Assembly (NCBI GenBank): GCA_938002655.1
Contig: CALLAC010000001.1
Coordinates: forward strand, 356,060-420,059
Direction: 5' to 3'
DNA: 64,000 nt
Source of the DNA: an uncultured Cytophagales bacterium
GTDB taxonomy: Bacteria; Bacteroidota; Bacteroidia; Cytophagales; Thermonemataceae
Part shown: positions 25,601 through 34,284 of the stretch, in pieces
Numbering within the stretch: position 1 is the first letter of the stretch
Layout: the number at the start of each line of letters is the position of its first letter
Program-made: the position numbers and the translations under genes
Notes under the pieces: model-generated
The model's database searches: none
The model's input: only the letters and a program-made list of their open reading frames with translations
What the model was told of the DNA's origin: nothing

Positions 25601-28600
25601 CTATTTTTTTGCTTCTATTTCTTGGTTTTGGTTTGGAAATTTTACTTTTTTACTGAAAATTTTTACTTTTCTTGCTCCCGAATAGGAGTGATATTCATCG
25701 GCATACATTGCTTCGGCGGCGATAGCCCCCATTTGGAACTCTCCGAGCGAAACAGCCCGCACCATGTAATAGTAGTTTTTCGCTTTTGCTGTGGCTTCGC
25801 AGAAAATATGAATTCTATCGTCGCGAATATCTACATAATCAGCTTGCGAAGCATCTTTTATCCAAGGTAGCTGGATAGCCTCCATCAGACGAGGGTTTTC
25901 AATTTCAAAACCCGCAGGCAGTAGGTCTGAAATAGCCACATTAGGGATATTTTCGCCTTTTTCGGTTTGTATGCTTATTTTTACCACTATCAAATCGTTT
26001 TGTTCAAACGCTCCATTTTTAATTTCTTGACCTGCTCGGTTGTAGAAAGTGCGTCTAACTTTCAAATAGCTATCTCTCTCTCTGATTTGAGGGCTTTTCT
26101 CCAAACCTTGTATTTTCCAGAAATAATACAGATTGCCTTTGCCTGAAACATTGGCACTGATATTTGTAGGGGCAAAGTTACTAAATTCTAAAGCTAAATC
26201 TTCGCCTACAAATTGGGCAATCTCTTTGCCATCAAGTTTTAGAGAGGCTTTCAAATCTGTTTTTTCAGCTTGTTTGACAAGTTTTCCAAGAGCCAGCAAA
26301 GCAAAAGCCGTTTCTTGGGTGTTCAAAAACTTTTGAGAACGCAAAGCATTAGATATTTGCTTACTCATTACAGGTATTTGCGGATTTTGAGGTTCTACTT
26401 CCAAAAGAGCATTCAAGGCAATGGCTTCATCGCGAACAAAAGAGTAAAAACTGCCACCCAAAGCATTTTGAGAGCGTTCTCCTGAAAAACTTTTAGGCAA
26501 AAGTGCTTTGTACGAAGCCTTATCGCCCATCAGCAAGTAGCTTGCGGCAAGCAGATAGCGGCTATCTAAAGCTAGCATGGCACTGTTGGCTTTGCAGTAG
26601 TTCATCATTGCAATATCACCTTTACGCATTAGGGCAAGCACGTAGAGTGTGTAAGGTACTTCTTTGCTAATGATAGTACGATTTTGCAAGCGGTTTTGCT
26701 CGTCGTAGTACAGATAGCGTTCGGTATGTTTTTCTTTCACTTTGGCTTGCAGATACTTGCTCAAACGTTCTAAAAAAGCTTCATTTACATTGTAGCCAGC
26801 TTTTTGGGCTTCGTACAAGAAATGTGCCGCATAAGCACTGCCCCACCAACTTTCATAATTACCCCCCGACCAGTAACTCAATGCTCCATTGAACATTTGC
26901 ATTGTTTGCAAACGCATAATGGCTTCTTGCACGTAATAGCGGCTTTCGGTAGCAGAACTACCTGCGTATTTGTCCGATTTTTTGAGTTTGCGAGAAAGTT
27001 CGGCAAGGTAGAGTTGCGGGAAAGCCGTAGAAATAGTTTGCTCTACACAACCATAGGGATAGGCAAGCAGGTAGTCCAAATTATCGGAAAATTCTGCCAT
27101 GGGTGATTTGGAAAGTAGCAAAGTGGCTTTTGCAGTCGAAGGAATAAAAGAGTGTTGTAGGCTCATGCCCTGATTGCCTGCTTGCAAAGTTCCGAAACTT
27201 ACTTTTTTCTGCAAAGGTACAGCAGAACGCACTGCAATATCTGTTTTTTCCTCAAATTTGCGATTTTGACTTGCAAAACTGATAGTAATTTGGGTACTGC
27301 CTACAAAATCGGTAGCTCTGACCTTGAAAAAAGCTTGATTTTCGCCATGGGCATCAATGCTAAGAGAAACTTGCGAGTTGCCAATAATCTGCAAACCTTC
27401 GCCTACGCTTATTTGAGCCGTACCTGTGAGGGTTTGCGTGGTGGTATTGGCAAAAGTAGCAGGGATAAGGACTTCGTCGTTGGGAGCAAGGAAGCGAGGA
27501 ATCCCTGAGGTAATCACGATAGGGTCGGTAACTATCATGGATTTGGCATTGCCCCCAAAGCGAGAGCCTTTGTAAGCTATTGCCATAATTCGCAAACTGC
27601 CCGAAAATTGAGGTATCTGAATAGTATAGCTTGCTTCGCCTGATGAGTTCGTTTGCAGAATACCACTCCAAAAGGTAGTGAGTTTTACACGTTTATTGGC
27701 AAGAGGGTTATTGGTATTTGTTTTGACTGCCTGCTCCATCATTGCCTCGCCGCCGCCACCTACACTGCTTTTGTTGGGTTTCAGCTCAGGGAAAAGGCGA
27801 GGGTAGAGGTCATAGGCTTCTACCTCTAAAGCTCTTTTTTGGAAGAAATATTCCAAAGGATTGGGATTTTGGAAATTTTTGATTTGTAAAATCCCCTCGT
27901 CAACAACGGAAAGTACTACTTCGGCATTGCTTTCAGAAACTTTGACCTTAATGGTTTGTGAGGTATTGGAATATGAACTTTCTTGAGCCTGAATCTTGAC
28001 CTCAATTTTGTGGCGAGTAGGTTCTACTTTCAGAGGCAGATAGCCGTGAGCTACTGTAAGTGGCAAAGTAGCATTAGAAAGCGGTTTAATCAGTGTTGCT
28101 GAAATGTAAATATTGGGCAAGTAATCATCAGCTACTCGCAAGTTGAAACTGGCGGCTTTCTTTTCTGTTTCCAAATAAAAATGTTGAAGCACCTTGTGGC
28201 GTTCAATAGTTACAAGCAATCTGCCTTCAAAGGGCGTTTTGAAAAGTAGCTTGGCAGTTTCTCCGATTTTGTAGCTTTCTTTATCGGCAGTAATATCTAT
28301 CTGTCCTTCTTTGTTAATTTCAAAAGAAGTATAGTCGGTCATTCCCCAAGCGTACGCATAAAAATGATGGGATACATAGCTGCTACTGTTCTCATTACGT
28401 ACTCGCACTTCGTATTCTCCTGAATGTGCAAGACGCAGCGGATAGCTTGCTTTCCCTGTGATGCGAATTTTCTGCTCACTGATGACCTTTTCCTTTTTGT
28501 TGGAAACATAGCGAACATTTTCCGAGTAATAATCTCTTTCGAGGGTATTTTGCCACTCATACCTTATTACCTGAACTATTGCTGAGGTTTCTATGCTGTT

Positions 28601-31105
28601 GCCATTTTTATCCAAAGCTACAAGAGAGATATTTTGTTCCTGCAAGGCATCGAGGTATTCGCTTGTTTTTTCAATACCCAAAAAAATATTTTGGGTAGCA
28701 ATTTCAACAACTTCACCCTTGCGGACGGGTCTGCCTGTTTCATCAAAAACGGTGGTATAAAGATATCCTTCTAAAAGTCCTTGATTTTCAAGTGTTTCAG
28801 AGATTTCAAATTCAGCTTTTAGCCCACCTTCTGGGGTAGTAATTCCTTCTGCGAGTTTTGAGCCCAAATAGTTATCTTTGCCTGTGGTTTCAAAATTATA
28901 TTTTTCGTATTTTTTGGGGGCAAAAACTTTACGTTTCATAAGTAACTCTACCTGATAGCTACGACCAGCGGCAGGTGTACCGTAGAGGTTCAGGGCAGTG
29001 CCTTGCAAGATAACTTTATCACCTGCTCTGTAAGAGGATTTATCCGTTTTCTGAACAATTTTGAGCCTATCGGGCATAAATTCTTCTACACTAATATCTT
29101 GCGAATTGAGCAGAATATCGTTGAAGGTCATCACTTCCATTTTGTATAAGCCTGTAAGGGCATCTTCGGGCAAACGCAAACTACCCTGCCAAGCTCCTTG
29201 CTCGTTGAGTATGGCTTTGAGCGTAGTGAGTTCTTTGCCGTTGGGCATTGTAAAATGCACTTTTAGAGGCATTTTTTCTACTTTCCACTCTTGGTTTCGC
29301 ACAAGCACTAAAAAGTTGATTTTTTCGCCAGGGCGATACAAATTTCTTTCTAAATTCACAAACGCTTGATAGGGAGTTTCATTGCTTCGCAAGCCACCTA
29401 CATCATAGCGAGAGATTTCTACACGGCTTTTTTCTAAATTCAAGAAAGTAAAATCATCGTCATTGAGGGCGGTTATCATTCCCAAGCGAAAATCGGGGTA
29501 TTTCTCTTTCAGGTTTCCTACTTTGGCAGTGCCGTTTTCATCGGTAGCAGTTTCGGCTAATGTTTGGTTATTTCGGCTCAAAACTTTAATTTTTACGTTT
29601 TTAAGCGGCTTGGCGTCTAAAATACTATTGGCAAAAATCCAAACTTCGTCATTATTTTCTTTGGCAATTAAACCCACATCAGAAACCGCTACCAATTTGA
29701 AAGCCTTTTCATACTGGTTTTCTTTGGAGCCTACTACTACTGCATACACCCCTTTGAACTCTTTGAGTTTTTCAGTACTGATGTTGAGCAAATGAATACC
29801 GTTTTGGGTAGCGGGGAGGCGTTCTACTTCGTAGCTTTGTTTGGAGATAAGTGTTCCGTACCTTTCGTAAGGGTTGCTATTGCCGTAGCCATAGTTGTAA
29901 GTTGTTTCGCTTTCAAGGTTGTACTGATAGTTTTCCAAGAAAGCAAGTAAGTTGTTTTCATAAATTTTGTAGATTTCAACTTCAATTTCAGGAATATTGA
30001 CCACTTTTACGCCAATATTTTTCTGCCCTTTGGAAGAGAGGTACATTGCTTTTTTTTCTGTAAAAGTTATTTGGGGTTGTATTTTGCTAAAAGAAATGAT
30101 TTGGCTATAATCTTGCTTTAAGGATCCGCCTGCAATGCCTTTGAGCTTTGAGCTAATGCGTAAATTATAAGTTTTGGCTGTTTCAAAATTACCTGTAATT
30201 TTTAAGCCTTGAGGGTGTGGTGTAAAGGTAAGTTTTTCGTAAGAAATAGCAGTTGTGGGGGTTTCTTCTGCCTCTGTTTCCCAATAGTAGATTTTTCGTT
30301 TGGGCTCGGCTTGCAGGGTAATGTATTTGTCGAAATTATCTGTGGCGAATGCTTGGTTAGTTTTTATCAAAATAAAAGGCTCCAATCCTTCAAATTCATT
30401 GTCAACACTTAAAATTTCCAAGTTTTCCTTGCGGGTGAGTGTAATATTTTTTTCAAAGACTTCTTGAGTTTTATAGTCGCTTTCTCCACAAGGAAGCCCT
30501 TTTTCAATTTTGATACTTATTTCATTACTACCAGGCTCTTGCAGAGCTATTTCAATGAGCCTATCAGGAGAAAGCGTAACCAAACGATAAGAGAGAGCTT
30601 TGTTTTGAGCAGAAACGGTGAGCAACTTTTGCAACTCTTGTGGATTGACTTTGTAGTTGAATTGCAAATGCAAACGCATTTCAGGTGAGCCGTTTTGGTT
30701 GCCCCAAAAAGAGCTGACTTCGTTGAGGGTGAGTAGTGGTGTATGGAAATCCAGAGATTTGGTTTTCAGGCTTACTTTTTCGGCAGTTTTGAAATGTTTT
30801 TCCTGAAATTCGGCTTGATATTTGGTAGAACTCTTAAAACCTATTTCGGGGGAAAATAAAAGTTCATTTTTGGCTATCCATTTGAATTTTCCTCTGACAA
30901 ATGGAAAGAATTTGATGTAAGCAGTAGTATCCCAACGATTGAGCAGGGTGTCGCTGACGATGTCTCTATTAAACTTAAAAATTAAGTTTTGTTGCTGACT
31001 GATTTGAGTCTCAAAGTTTTTGCTACTAATTTTTATCTGATTACTATCACAGGAAGCAAGCTCTGCCAAAAGCAAGACAAGCCCCCAAAAGCGTTTGAAA
31101 TCCAT
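25601..31105 (-). CDS. Bacterial alpha-2-macroglobulin family lipoprotein with thioester motif
   Basis: 1834 residues. The signal peptide ends in the lipobox LASC (Cys near 19), so a lipid-anchored periplasmic protein. A chain of macroglobulin-like beta domains follows (for example YRPGEKINFLVLVRN and YRAGDKVILQGTALNLYG). The bait/alpha-2-macroglobulin region has PNKSSVGGGGEAMMEQ, and the thioester-domain motif YPYGCVEQ puts the reactive cysteine at residue 1353. Thioester family members trap attacking proteases covalently after bait cleavage. Many bacterial forms pair with penicillin-binding protein PbpC; none is next to this gene. An 11-bp inverted repeat lies 37 bases upstream of the start. 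Confidence 0.92.
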   Translation of the reverse strand: MDFKRFWGLVLLLAELASCDSNQIKISSKNFETQISQQQNLIFKFNRDIVSDTLLNRWDTTAYIKFFPFVRGKFKWIAKNELLFSPEIGFKSSTKYQAEFQEKHFKTAEKVSLKTKSLDFHTPLLTLNEVSSFWGNQNGSPEMRLHLQFNYKVNPQELQKLLTVSAQNKALSYRLVTLSPDRLIEIALQEPGSNEISIKIEKGLPCGESDYKTQEVFEKNITLTRKENLEILSVDNEFEGLEPFILIKTNQAFATDNFDKYITLQAEPKRKIYYWETEAEETPTTAISYEKLTFTPHPQGLKITGNFETAKTYNLRISSKLKGIAGGSLKQDYSQIISFSKIQPQITFTEKKAMYLSSKGQKNIGVKVVNIPEIEVEIYKIYENNLLAFLENYQYNLESETTYNYGYGNSNPYERYGTLISKQSYEVERLPATQNGIHLLNISTEKLKEFKGVYAVVVGSKENQYEKAFKLVAVSDVGLIAKENNDEVWIFANSILDAKPLKNVKIKVLSRNNQTLAETATDENGTAKVGNLKEKYPDFRLGMITALNDDDFTFLNLEKSRVEISRYDVGGLRSNETPYQAFVNLERNLYRPGEKINFLVLVRNQEWKVEKMPLKVHFTMPNGKELTTLKAILNEQGAWQGSLRLPEDALTGLYKMEVMTFNDILLNSQDISVEEFMPDRLKIVQKTDKSSYRAGDKVILQGTALNLYGTPAAGRSYQVELLMKRKVFAPKKYEKYNFETTGKDNYLGSKLAEGITTPEGGLKAEFEISETLENQGLLEGYLYTTVFDETGRPVRKGEVVEIATQNIFLGIEKTSEYLDALQEQNISLVALDKNGNSIETSAIVQVIRYEWQNTLERDYYSENVRYVSNKKEKVISEQKIRITGKASYPLRLAHSGEYEVRVRNENSSSYVSHHFYAYAWGMTDYTSFEINKEGQIDITADKESYKIGETAKLLFKTPFEGRLLVTIERHKVLQHFYLETEKKAASFNLRVADDYLPNIYISATLIKPLSNATLPLTVAHGYLPLKVEPTRHKIEVKIQAQESSYSNTSQTIKVKVSESNAEVVLSVVDEGILQIKNFQNPNPLEYFFQKRALEVEAYDLYPRLFPELKPNKSSVGGGGEAMMEQAVKTNTNNPLANKRVKLTTFWSGILQTNSSGEASYTIQIPQFSGSLRIMAIAYKGSRFGGNAKSMIVTDPIVITSGIPRFLAPNDEVLIPATFANTTTQTLTGTAQISVGEGLQIIGNSQVSLSIDAHGENQAFFKVRATDFVGSTQITISFASQNRKFEEKTDIAVRSAVPLQKKVSFGTLQAGNQGMSLQHSFIPSTAKATLLLSKSPMAEFSDNLDYLLAYPYGCVEQTISTAFPQLYLAELSRKLKKSDKYAGSSATESRYYVQEAIMRLQTMQMFNGALSYWSGGNYESWWGSAYAAHFLYEAQKAGYNVNEAFLERLSKYLQAKVKEKHTERYLYYDEQNRLQNRTIISKEVPYTLYVLALMRKGDIAMMNYCKANSAMLALDSRYLLAASYLLMGDKASYKALLPKSFSGERSQNALGGSFYSFVRDEAIALNALLEVEPQNPQIPVMSKQISNALRSQKFLNTQETAFALLALGKLVKQAEKTDLKASLKLDGKEIAQFVGEDLALEFSNFAPTNISANVSGKGNLYYFWKIQGLEKSPQIRERDSYLKVRRTFYNRAGQEIKNGAFEQNDLIVVKISIQTEKGENIPNVAISDLLPAGFEIENPRLMEAIQLPWIKDASQADYVDIRDDRIHIFCEATAKAKNYYYMVRAVSLGEFQMGAIAAEAMYADEYHSYSGARKVKIFSKKVKFPNQNQEIEAKK

Positions 31106-31141
31106 AATTTTGAAGGTTTTGAAAAGAGAGAATAGTACTAG

Positions 31142-31169
31142 AATATTTGCTTGAATTTAAGCAAATATT
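31142..31169. repeat. Perfect 11-bp inverted repeat upstream of the macroglobulin gene
   Basis: AATATTTGCTT (31142-31152) and AAGCAAATATT (31159-31169) are separated by six bases. It lies 37-64 bases before the macroglobulin start codon and just beyond the terminator of the upstream gene, a position that fits an operator. Confidence 0.6.
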
Positions 31170-31174
31170 TTGAA

Positions 31175-31197
31175 AAAGCAAATTTTTTCTTTGCTTT
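31175..31197 (-). terminator. Terminator of the sulfur-island operon end
   Basis: On the minus strand AAAGCAAA and TTTGCTTT (31190-31197 and 31175-31182) pair around a seven-base loop and are followed by TT. It lies 80 bases beyond the DUF3365 stop codon. Confidence 0.65.
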
Positions 31198-31277
31198 CTA
31201 GGGGCTTTGTTTTACAGAAAAAACTTTTTTAAGAAGCTAAAAAGTAGTTTAGAGACAACTTGCGTGCCTGCGATAAA

Positions 31278-31892
31278 TCAGAACTTTACTACCCACATAC
31301 CCCTAAAATCTTTGAGTTTGTAGCCTTTGGCAAGGTCGTTCGGATAGAGCTTTTCAATGGTGGCAAGGGTTTTGGGTGCAATGTCTTTACTTTTATCGCC
31401 ATGGCATTTCAGGCAAGTTTCCATTCCTACCATAATAGGCTTGAAATAATAGACATTTTTATCTTCTTGCAAGATAAAAGGCTCTAATTTTTCTTGCTTT
31501 TGGTGTTTTTCTATAAAGGTAGCAAGAGCTTTTTTTTCGGTTTCATTTTGAGCTTTATCTTGTGGATTGCGGTATTTGTCTGATACTCGCCTGATTTGGC
31601 AGTTATGCAATTTAGAAAGAGAATCTACGATGGTCAAGGCTTTCAAATTGCAGTATTCTACGGCACCGTGAGCTTCCTTTTCGGCAATAGCTTTTGAGAC
31701 AGTTTGCAAGAGAGCCGCTTGAGTGGCAGTTGTAATTTCATCACCTTTTTCCAAGTAATTTACTTGGGATTTTTCTGTTTGGGTGGTGGTACTTTGAGTT
31801 CCATTGGTGGAATTATTTTCAGGCTTTTGTTGGTTTTTTTCGCAAGCCCCAAGCATAAGCAAACTGATTGTGTAGTAAGCAAGTCTTTTCAT
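31278..31892 (-). CDS. DUF3365 (Tll0287-like) c-type haem lipoprotein
   Basis: 204 residues. The signal peptide ends in the lipobox LGAC, so lipid-anchored and periplasmic. The region from about residue 45 follows the DUF3365/Tll0287-like sensor fold (CNLKALTIVDSLSK, RRVSDKYRNPQDKAQNETE). One haem-binding CLKCH motif sits at 160-164. In other proteins this domain is a haem-containing extracellular sensor of kinases and chemoreceptors; here it stands alone. Its start overlaps the stop of the CZB gene by four bases (ATGA), so the two are translationally coupled. Function in redox or sulfur sensing is inferred from context. Confidence 0.82.
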   Translation of the reverse strand: MKRLAYYTISLLMLGACEKNQQKPENNSTNGTQSTTTQTEKSQVNYLEKGDEITTATQAALLQTVSKAIAEKEAHGAVEYCNLKALTIVDSLSKLHNCQIRRVSDKYRNPQDKAQNETEKKALATFIEKHQKQEKLEPFILQEDKNVYYFKPIMVGMETCLKCHGDKSKDIAPKTLATIEKLYPNDLAKGYKLKDFRGMWVVKF

Positions 31893-32263
31893 AAGGAGTT
31901 TAGCTTAGGTTTTTCTTTTTCCAAAATTTCTAGAATTTCAATGAGTTTTTGAGAGAGTTGCTGTAAAGTTTCGTATTCGGCTTCTACGGAGGTTAGTCCG
32001 TTTTGGTAATGAGATAAAATGTACTGACTAACGTGGTGAAGCTGTGTATGAATAGTGTTCAATTCTTGAATTTTGGGGCAGTTTCTGTATTTTAAAAGTC
32101 CTTCTTTATCAAGCCAACGCCCCAATTCGCAGCAATGTGGCGAAACAATTTCATCGGGGGTAAGTGTTGGCTCACCTTCTAAAAAAGCCAGTAACTTGAT
32201 ACGCCAATCTACGTGTTTGAGTTTGGCAAGCAGAAAATCAAAGTTAGGTTTTTCGGTAGTCAT
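31889..32263 (-). CDS. Stand-alone CZB (chemoreceptor zinc-binding) domain protein
   Basis: 124 residues from the ATG at 32263 (MTTEKPNFDFLLAKLKHVDW); an in-frame TTG at 32311 would add 16. The whole protein is one CZB domain with its 3His/1Cys zinc ligands: His17 in HVDW, Cys45 in CELGRW, His72 and His76. CZB domains normally sit at the cytoplasmic end of chemoreceptors or on diguanylate cyclases, where the zinc-cysteine site reports zinc or hypochlorous acid. No chemoreceptor is adjacent. It is coupled by a four-base overlap to the DUF3365 haem lipoprotein. Confidence 0.85.
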   Translation of the reverse strand: MTTEKPNFDFLLAKLKHVDWRIKLLAFLEGEPTLTPDEIVSPHCCELGRWLDKEGLLKYRNCPKIQELNTIHTQLHHVSQYILSHYQNGLTSVEAEYETLQQLSQKLIEILEILEKEKPKLNSL

Positions 32264-32311
32264 AATTTTTTCTGCTTCTGCCCAAAGATAATCAATTATT
32301 TTAGCATTCAA

Positions 32312-32419
32312 AAAGTTTTGAGTTCAAACCTTCAATCATTTCTTTTTTGTGTCGGACACGAATTGTCTAAAATCCTATTTTTTATTTCCTACTTCAAGTC
32401 GGACTTAAACAAATAGCAA
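32312..32419. repeat. Two GTCGGAC-centred palindromes
   Basis: GTGTCGGACAC (32349-32359) and AAGTCGGACTT (32396-32406) share the core GTCGGAC, with centres 47 bases apart. They lie between the methyltransferase stop and the CZB start. Possible paired operator sites; nothing else is visible in the gap. Confidence 0.4.
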
Positions 32420-33082
32420 CTACTTTTTCATTTTCACCATATATTGGTAAGGCAAAGTTTGAGTATCAAGGGTTACTTTTCTGAACCCTGCATTTTCTAG
32501 TTCTTTCACTACTTCATTTTCAGATATTTTCATATTATCGGGCGGACCTTGCGGAAAATCGCCTTTTTTGAAATCAACGACTATGAGCAAACTACCTTTT
32601 TTGAGTTTTTGATATAGCTCTGCAAAATACTCTTTGCGGTTTTCAATATGGTGATACACATTTACGCTGAATACCAGATCGGCTTCGCGTTCTTGTACGG
32701 GGGGCTTTTCGTATTCAGCTTTACGCAAAATAAGGTTTGTAAAGCCTTTTTCTTCATTTTTTTTACGCATAAAATCCAAAAAGCGTTCATCAACATCAGC
32801 GGCAATAACAGTCTTTGCCAAAGGAGCCAGACGAAAGGCAAAATAGCCCGTGCCTGCTCCAATGTCTACGATAGTTTTGCCTTTCAGATTTCCCAAAAAC
32901 TTAATAACCTCCTCAGGCTTTTGCCATTTTTCACGTTCGGGGTTTTCAAAACGCTCTACAAGTTTTTCAAACTTGTTTTTGTTCATATGCTCATTAGCCT
33001 CACCGTGGTGGTGTTTGTGTTCTTGGGCATAAATTTTGGCATAAAACAAGCTAAACAAGACTAAAAAACTTACTATTTTCAT
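32420..33082 (-). CDS. Exported class I SAM-dependent methyltransferase with a histidine-rich N-terminus
   Basis: 220 residues from the ATG at 33082. A clear signal peptide (MKIVSFLVLFSLFYAKIYAQ) precedes a histidine cluster (EHKHHHGEANEH). Then comes a standard methyltransferase: motif I TIVDIGAGTGYFAFRL, acidic loop VIAADVDERFLDFM, and motif IV-like DLVFSVNVYHHIEN. An exported SAM enzyme is unexpected because SAM is cytoplasmic; similar signal-bearing methyltransferases are annotated in other Gram-negatives without an explanation I know of. It lies 50 bases downstream of the YeeE/YedE pair in the sulfur island. Confidence 0.85.
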   Translation of the reverse strand: MKIVSFLVLFSLFYAKIYAQEHKHHHGEANEHMNKNKFEKLVERFENPEREKWQKPEEVIKFLGNLKGKTIVDIGAGTGYFAFRLAPLAKTVIAADVDERFLDFMRKKNEEKGFTNLILRKAEYEKPPVQEREADLVFSVNVYHHIENRKEYFAELYQKLKKGSLLIVVDFKKGDFPQGPPDNMKISENEVVKELENAGFRKVTLDTQTLPYQYMVKMKK

Positions 33083-33132
33083 AAAAAAAGATTTTTTGGG
33101 GAAAATAAGTTTTTGGGTTGTAATCAGCAAAT

Positions 33133-33636
33133 TTAATGAGGTAATTTTTCTCTAAAATAACCATACACCCAAGTACCTAAAATAGCACTTAGAAGCGTAA
33201 CAAACACTACACCAAAACCTGCTCCGATTTGAGCATATAAAGGACCCGGACAAGCACCTGTAATAGCCCAGCCCAAACCGAAAATCAAGCCACCGATAAT
33301 TTGCCCTTTGTTGAACTTTTTCGTATCCAGTGTAATAGGCTCGCCGTAGATGGTTTTCGCTTGGGTTTTCTTGATAATCATCACTGAAATCATACCCACA
33401 ACAACAGCCGTACCAATTACGCCGTACATATGAAAAGAGGTAAGCTGAAACATTTCTTGAATTCTGTACCAACTGATAATTTCAGCTTTTACGAAGGCAA
33501 TTCCGAAAATAATACCCACTGCCATATACTTGAAATTATACCACCAAGGGTGTTTGAGTTGGGATTCAGTGGTACACATTGCGTCCTGATGACGCACATC
33601 TTCCATTTGAGGTTCTTTTGTTTGAATAGTAGCCAT
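33133..33636 (-). CDS. YeeE/YedE family transporter, C-terminal-half type
   Basis: 167 residues with about four membrane segments. GLGWAITGACPGPLYAQIG is the second-half signature of the YeeE/YedE (TsuA, PmpB-like) family, with the cysteine thought to relay thiosulfate or a sulfur atom through the membrane. An N-terminal cytoplasmic stretch of about 30 residues (MATIQTKEPQMEDVRHQD) contains a further cysteine. It pairs with the next gene upstream (24 bases), which carries the complementary half, so together they should make one transporter. Substrate (thiosulfate or related sulfur) is from family knowledge. Confidence 0.87.
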   Translation of the reverse strand: MATIQTKEPQMEDVRHQDAMCTTESQLKHPWWYNFKYMAVGIIFGIAFVKAEIISWYRIQEMFQLTSFHMYGVIGTAVVVGMISVMIIKKTQAKTIYGEPITLDTKKFNKGQIIGGLIFGLGWAITGACPGPLYAQIGAGFGVVFVTLLSAILGTWVYGYFREKLPH

Positions 33637-33659
33637 GGTCGTAGAAATTTTAGGTGTAA

Positions 33660-34226
33660 TTAAAACAATTTGAATAACAAAGGTAGAATAACATTAGCAG
33701 AGAAAAAGCCACCGAGCATAAAGCTGATAGTAGCCACAAGCGAAGGCCATTGCAAGTTGGAAAGTCCCATAATGGCGTGTCCAGAGGTACAACCTCCTGC
33801 ATAACGCGTTCCAAAACCTACCAGAAAGCCGCCTACTACAAAGAAAACAAAGCCTTTGAGAGTAAGCAAAGTATCAAAACTGAAAATTTCGGTGGGCATC
33901 AGACCCTGAAAACTGCTAATACCCCATTCGGCAAGCCTTTGTTTGGTTGCTTCTGCAATTTGAATAGGTTCGGGGTTGCTTAGAAAAGTTGAAGCAAGAA
34001 AACCGCCTATCAGGATTCCTGCCACAAAATACATGTTCCATATTTCCTTTTTCCAGTCATATTTGAAAAAAGGAATGTTGGCAGGCATACAAGCCGCACA
34101 AACATGGCGAAGCGAAGCAGAAATGCCAAACTTTTTGTTGCCCAAAATGAGCAAAGTTGGGACGGTTAGCCCGATAATGGTGCCGGCTACCGCCCAGTGC
34201 CAGGGTTGTTTTAGAGTTTCTAACAT
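33660..34226 (-). CDS. YeeE/YedE family transporter, N-terminal-half type
   Basis: 188 residues, about five membrane segments. FGTRYAGGCTSGHAIMGL is the first-half YeeE/YedE (PmpA-like) signature with its conserved cysteine. Another cysteine pair (HVCAACMPANIPFF) lies near residue 42, outside the core motif. It works with the adjacent half protein. It follows the exported DsrE gene by about 60 bases, an arrangement suited to moving sulfur between a periplasmic carrier and the cytoplasm. Confidence 0.88.
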   Translation of the reverse strand: MLETLKQPWHWAVAGTIIGLTVPTLLILGNKKFGISASLRHVCAACMPANIPFFKYDWKKEIWNMYFVAGILIGGFLASTFLSNPEPIQIAEATKQRLAEWGISSFQGLMPTEIFSFDTLLTLKGFVFFVVGGFLVGFGTRYAGGCTSGHAIMGLSNLQWPSLVATISFMLGGFFSANVILPLLFKLF

Positions 34227-34284
34227 AGGTGTATTTGGTTTAATTTGTGATTATGTGATTTTGAATTGTTTTGAACAAGCTCTC

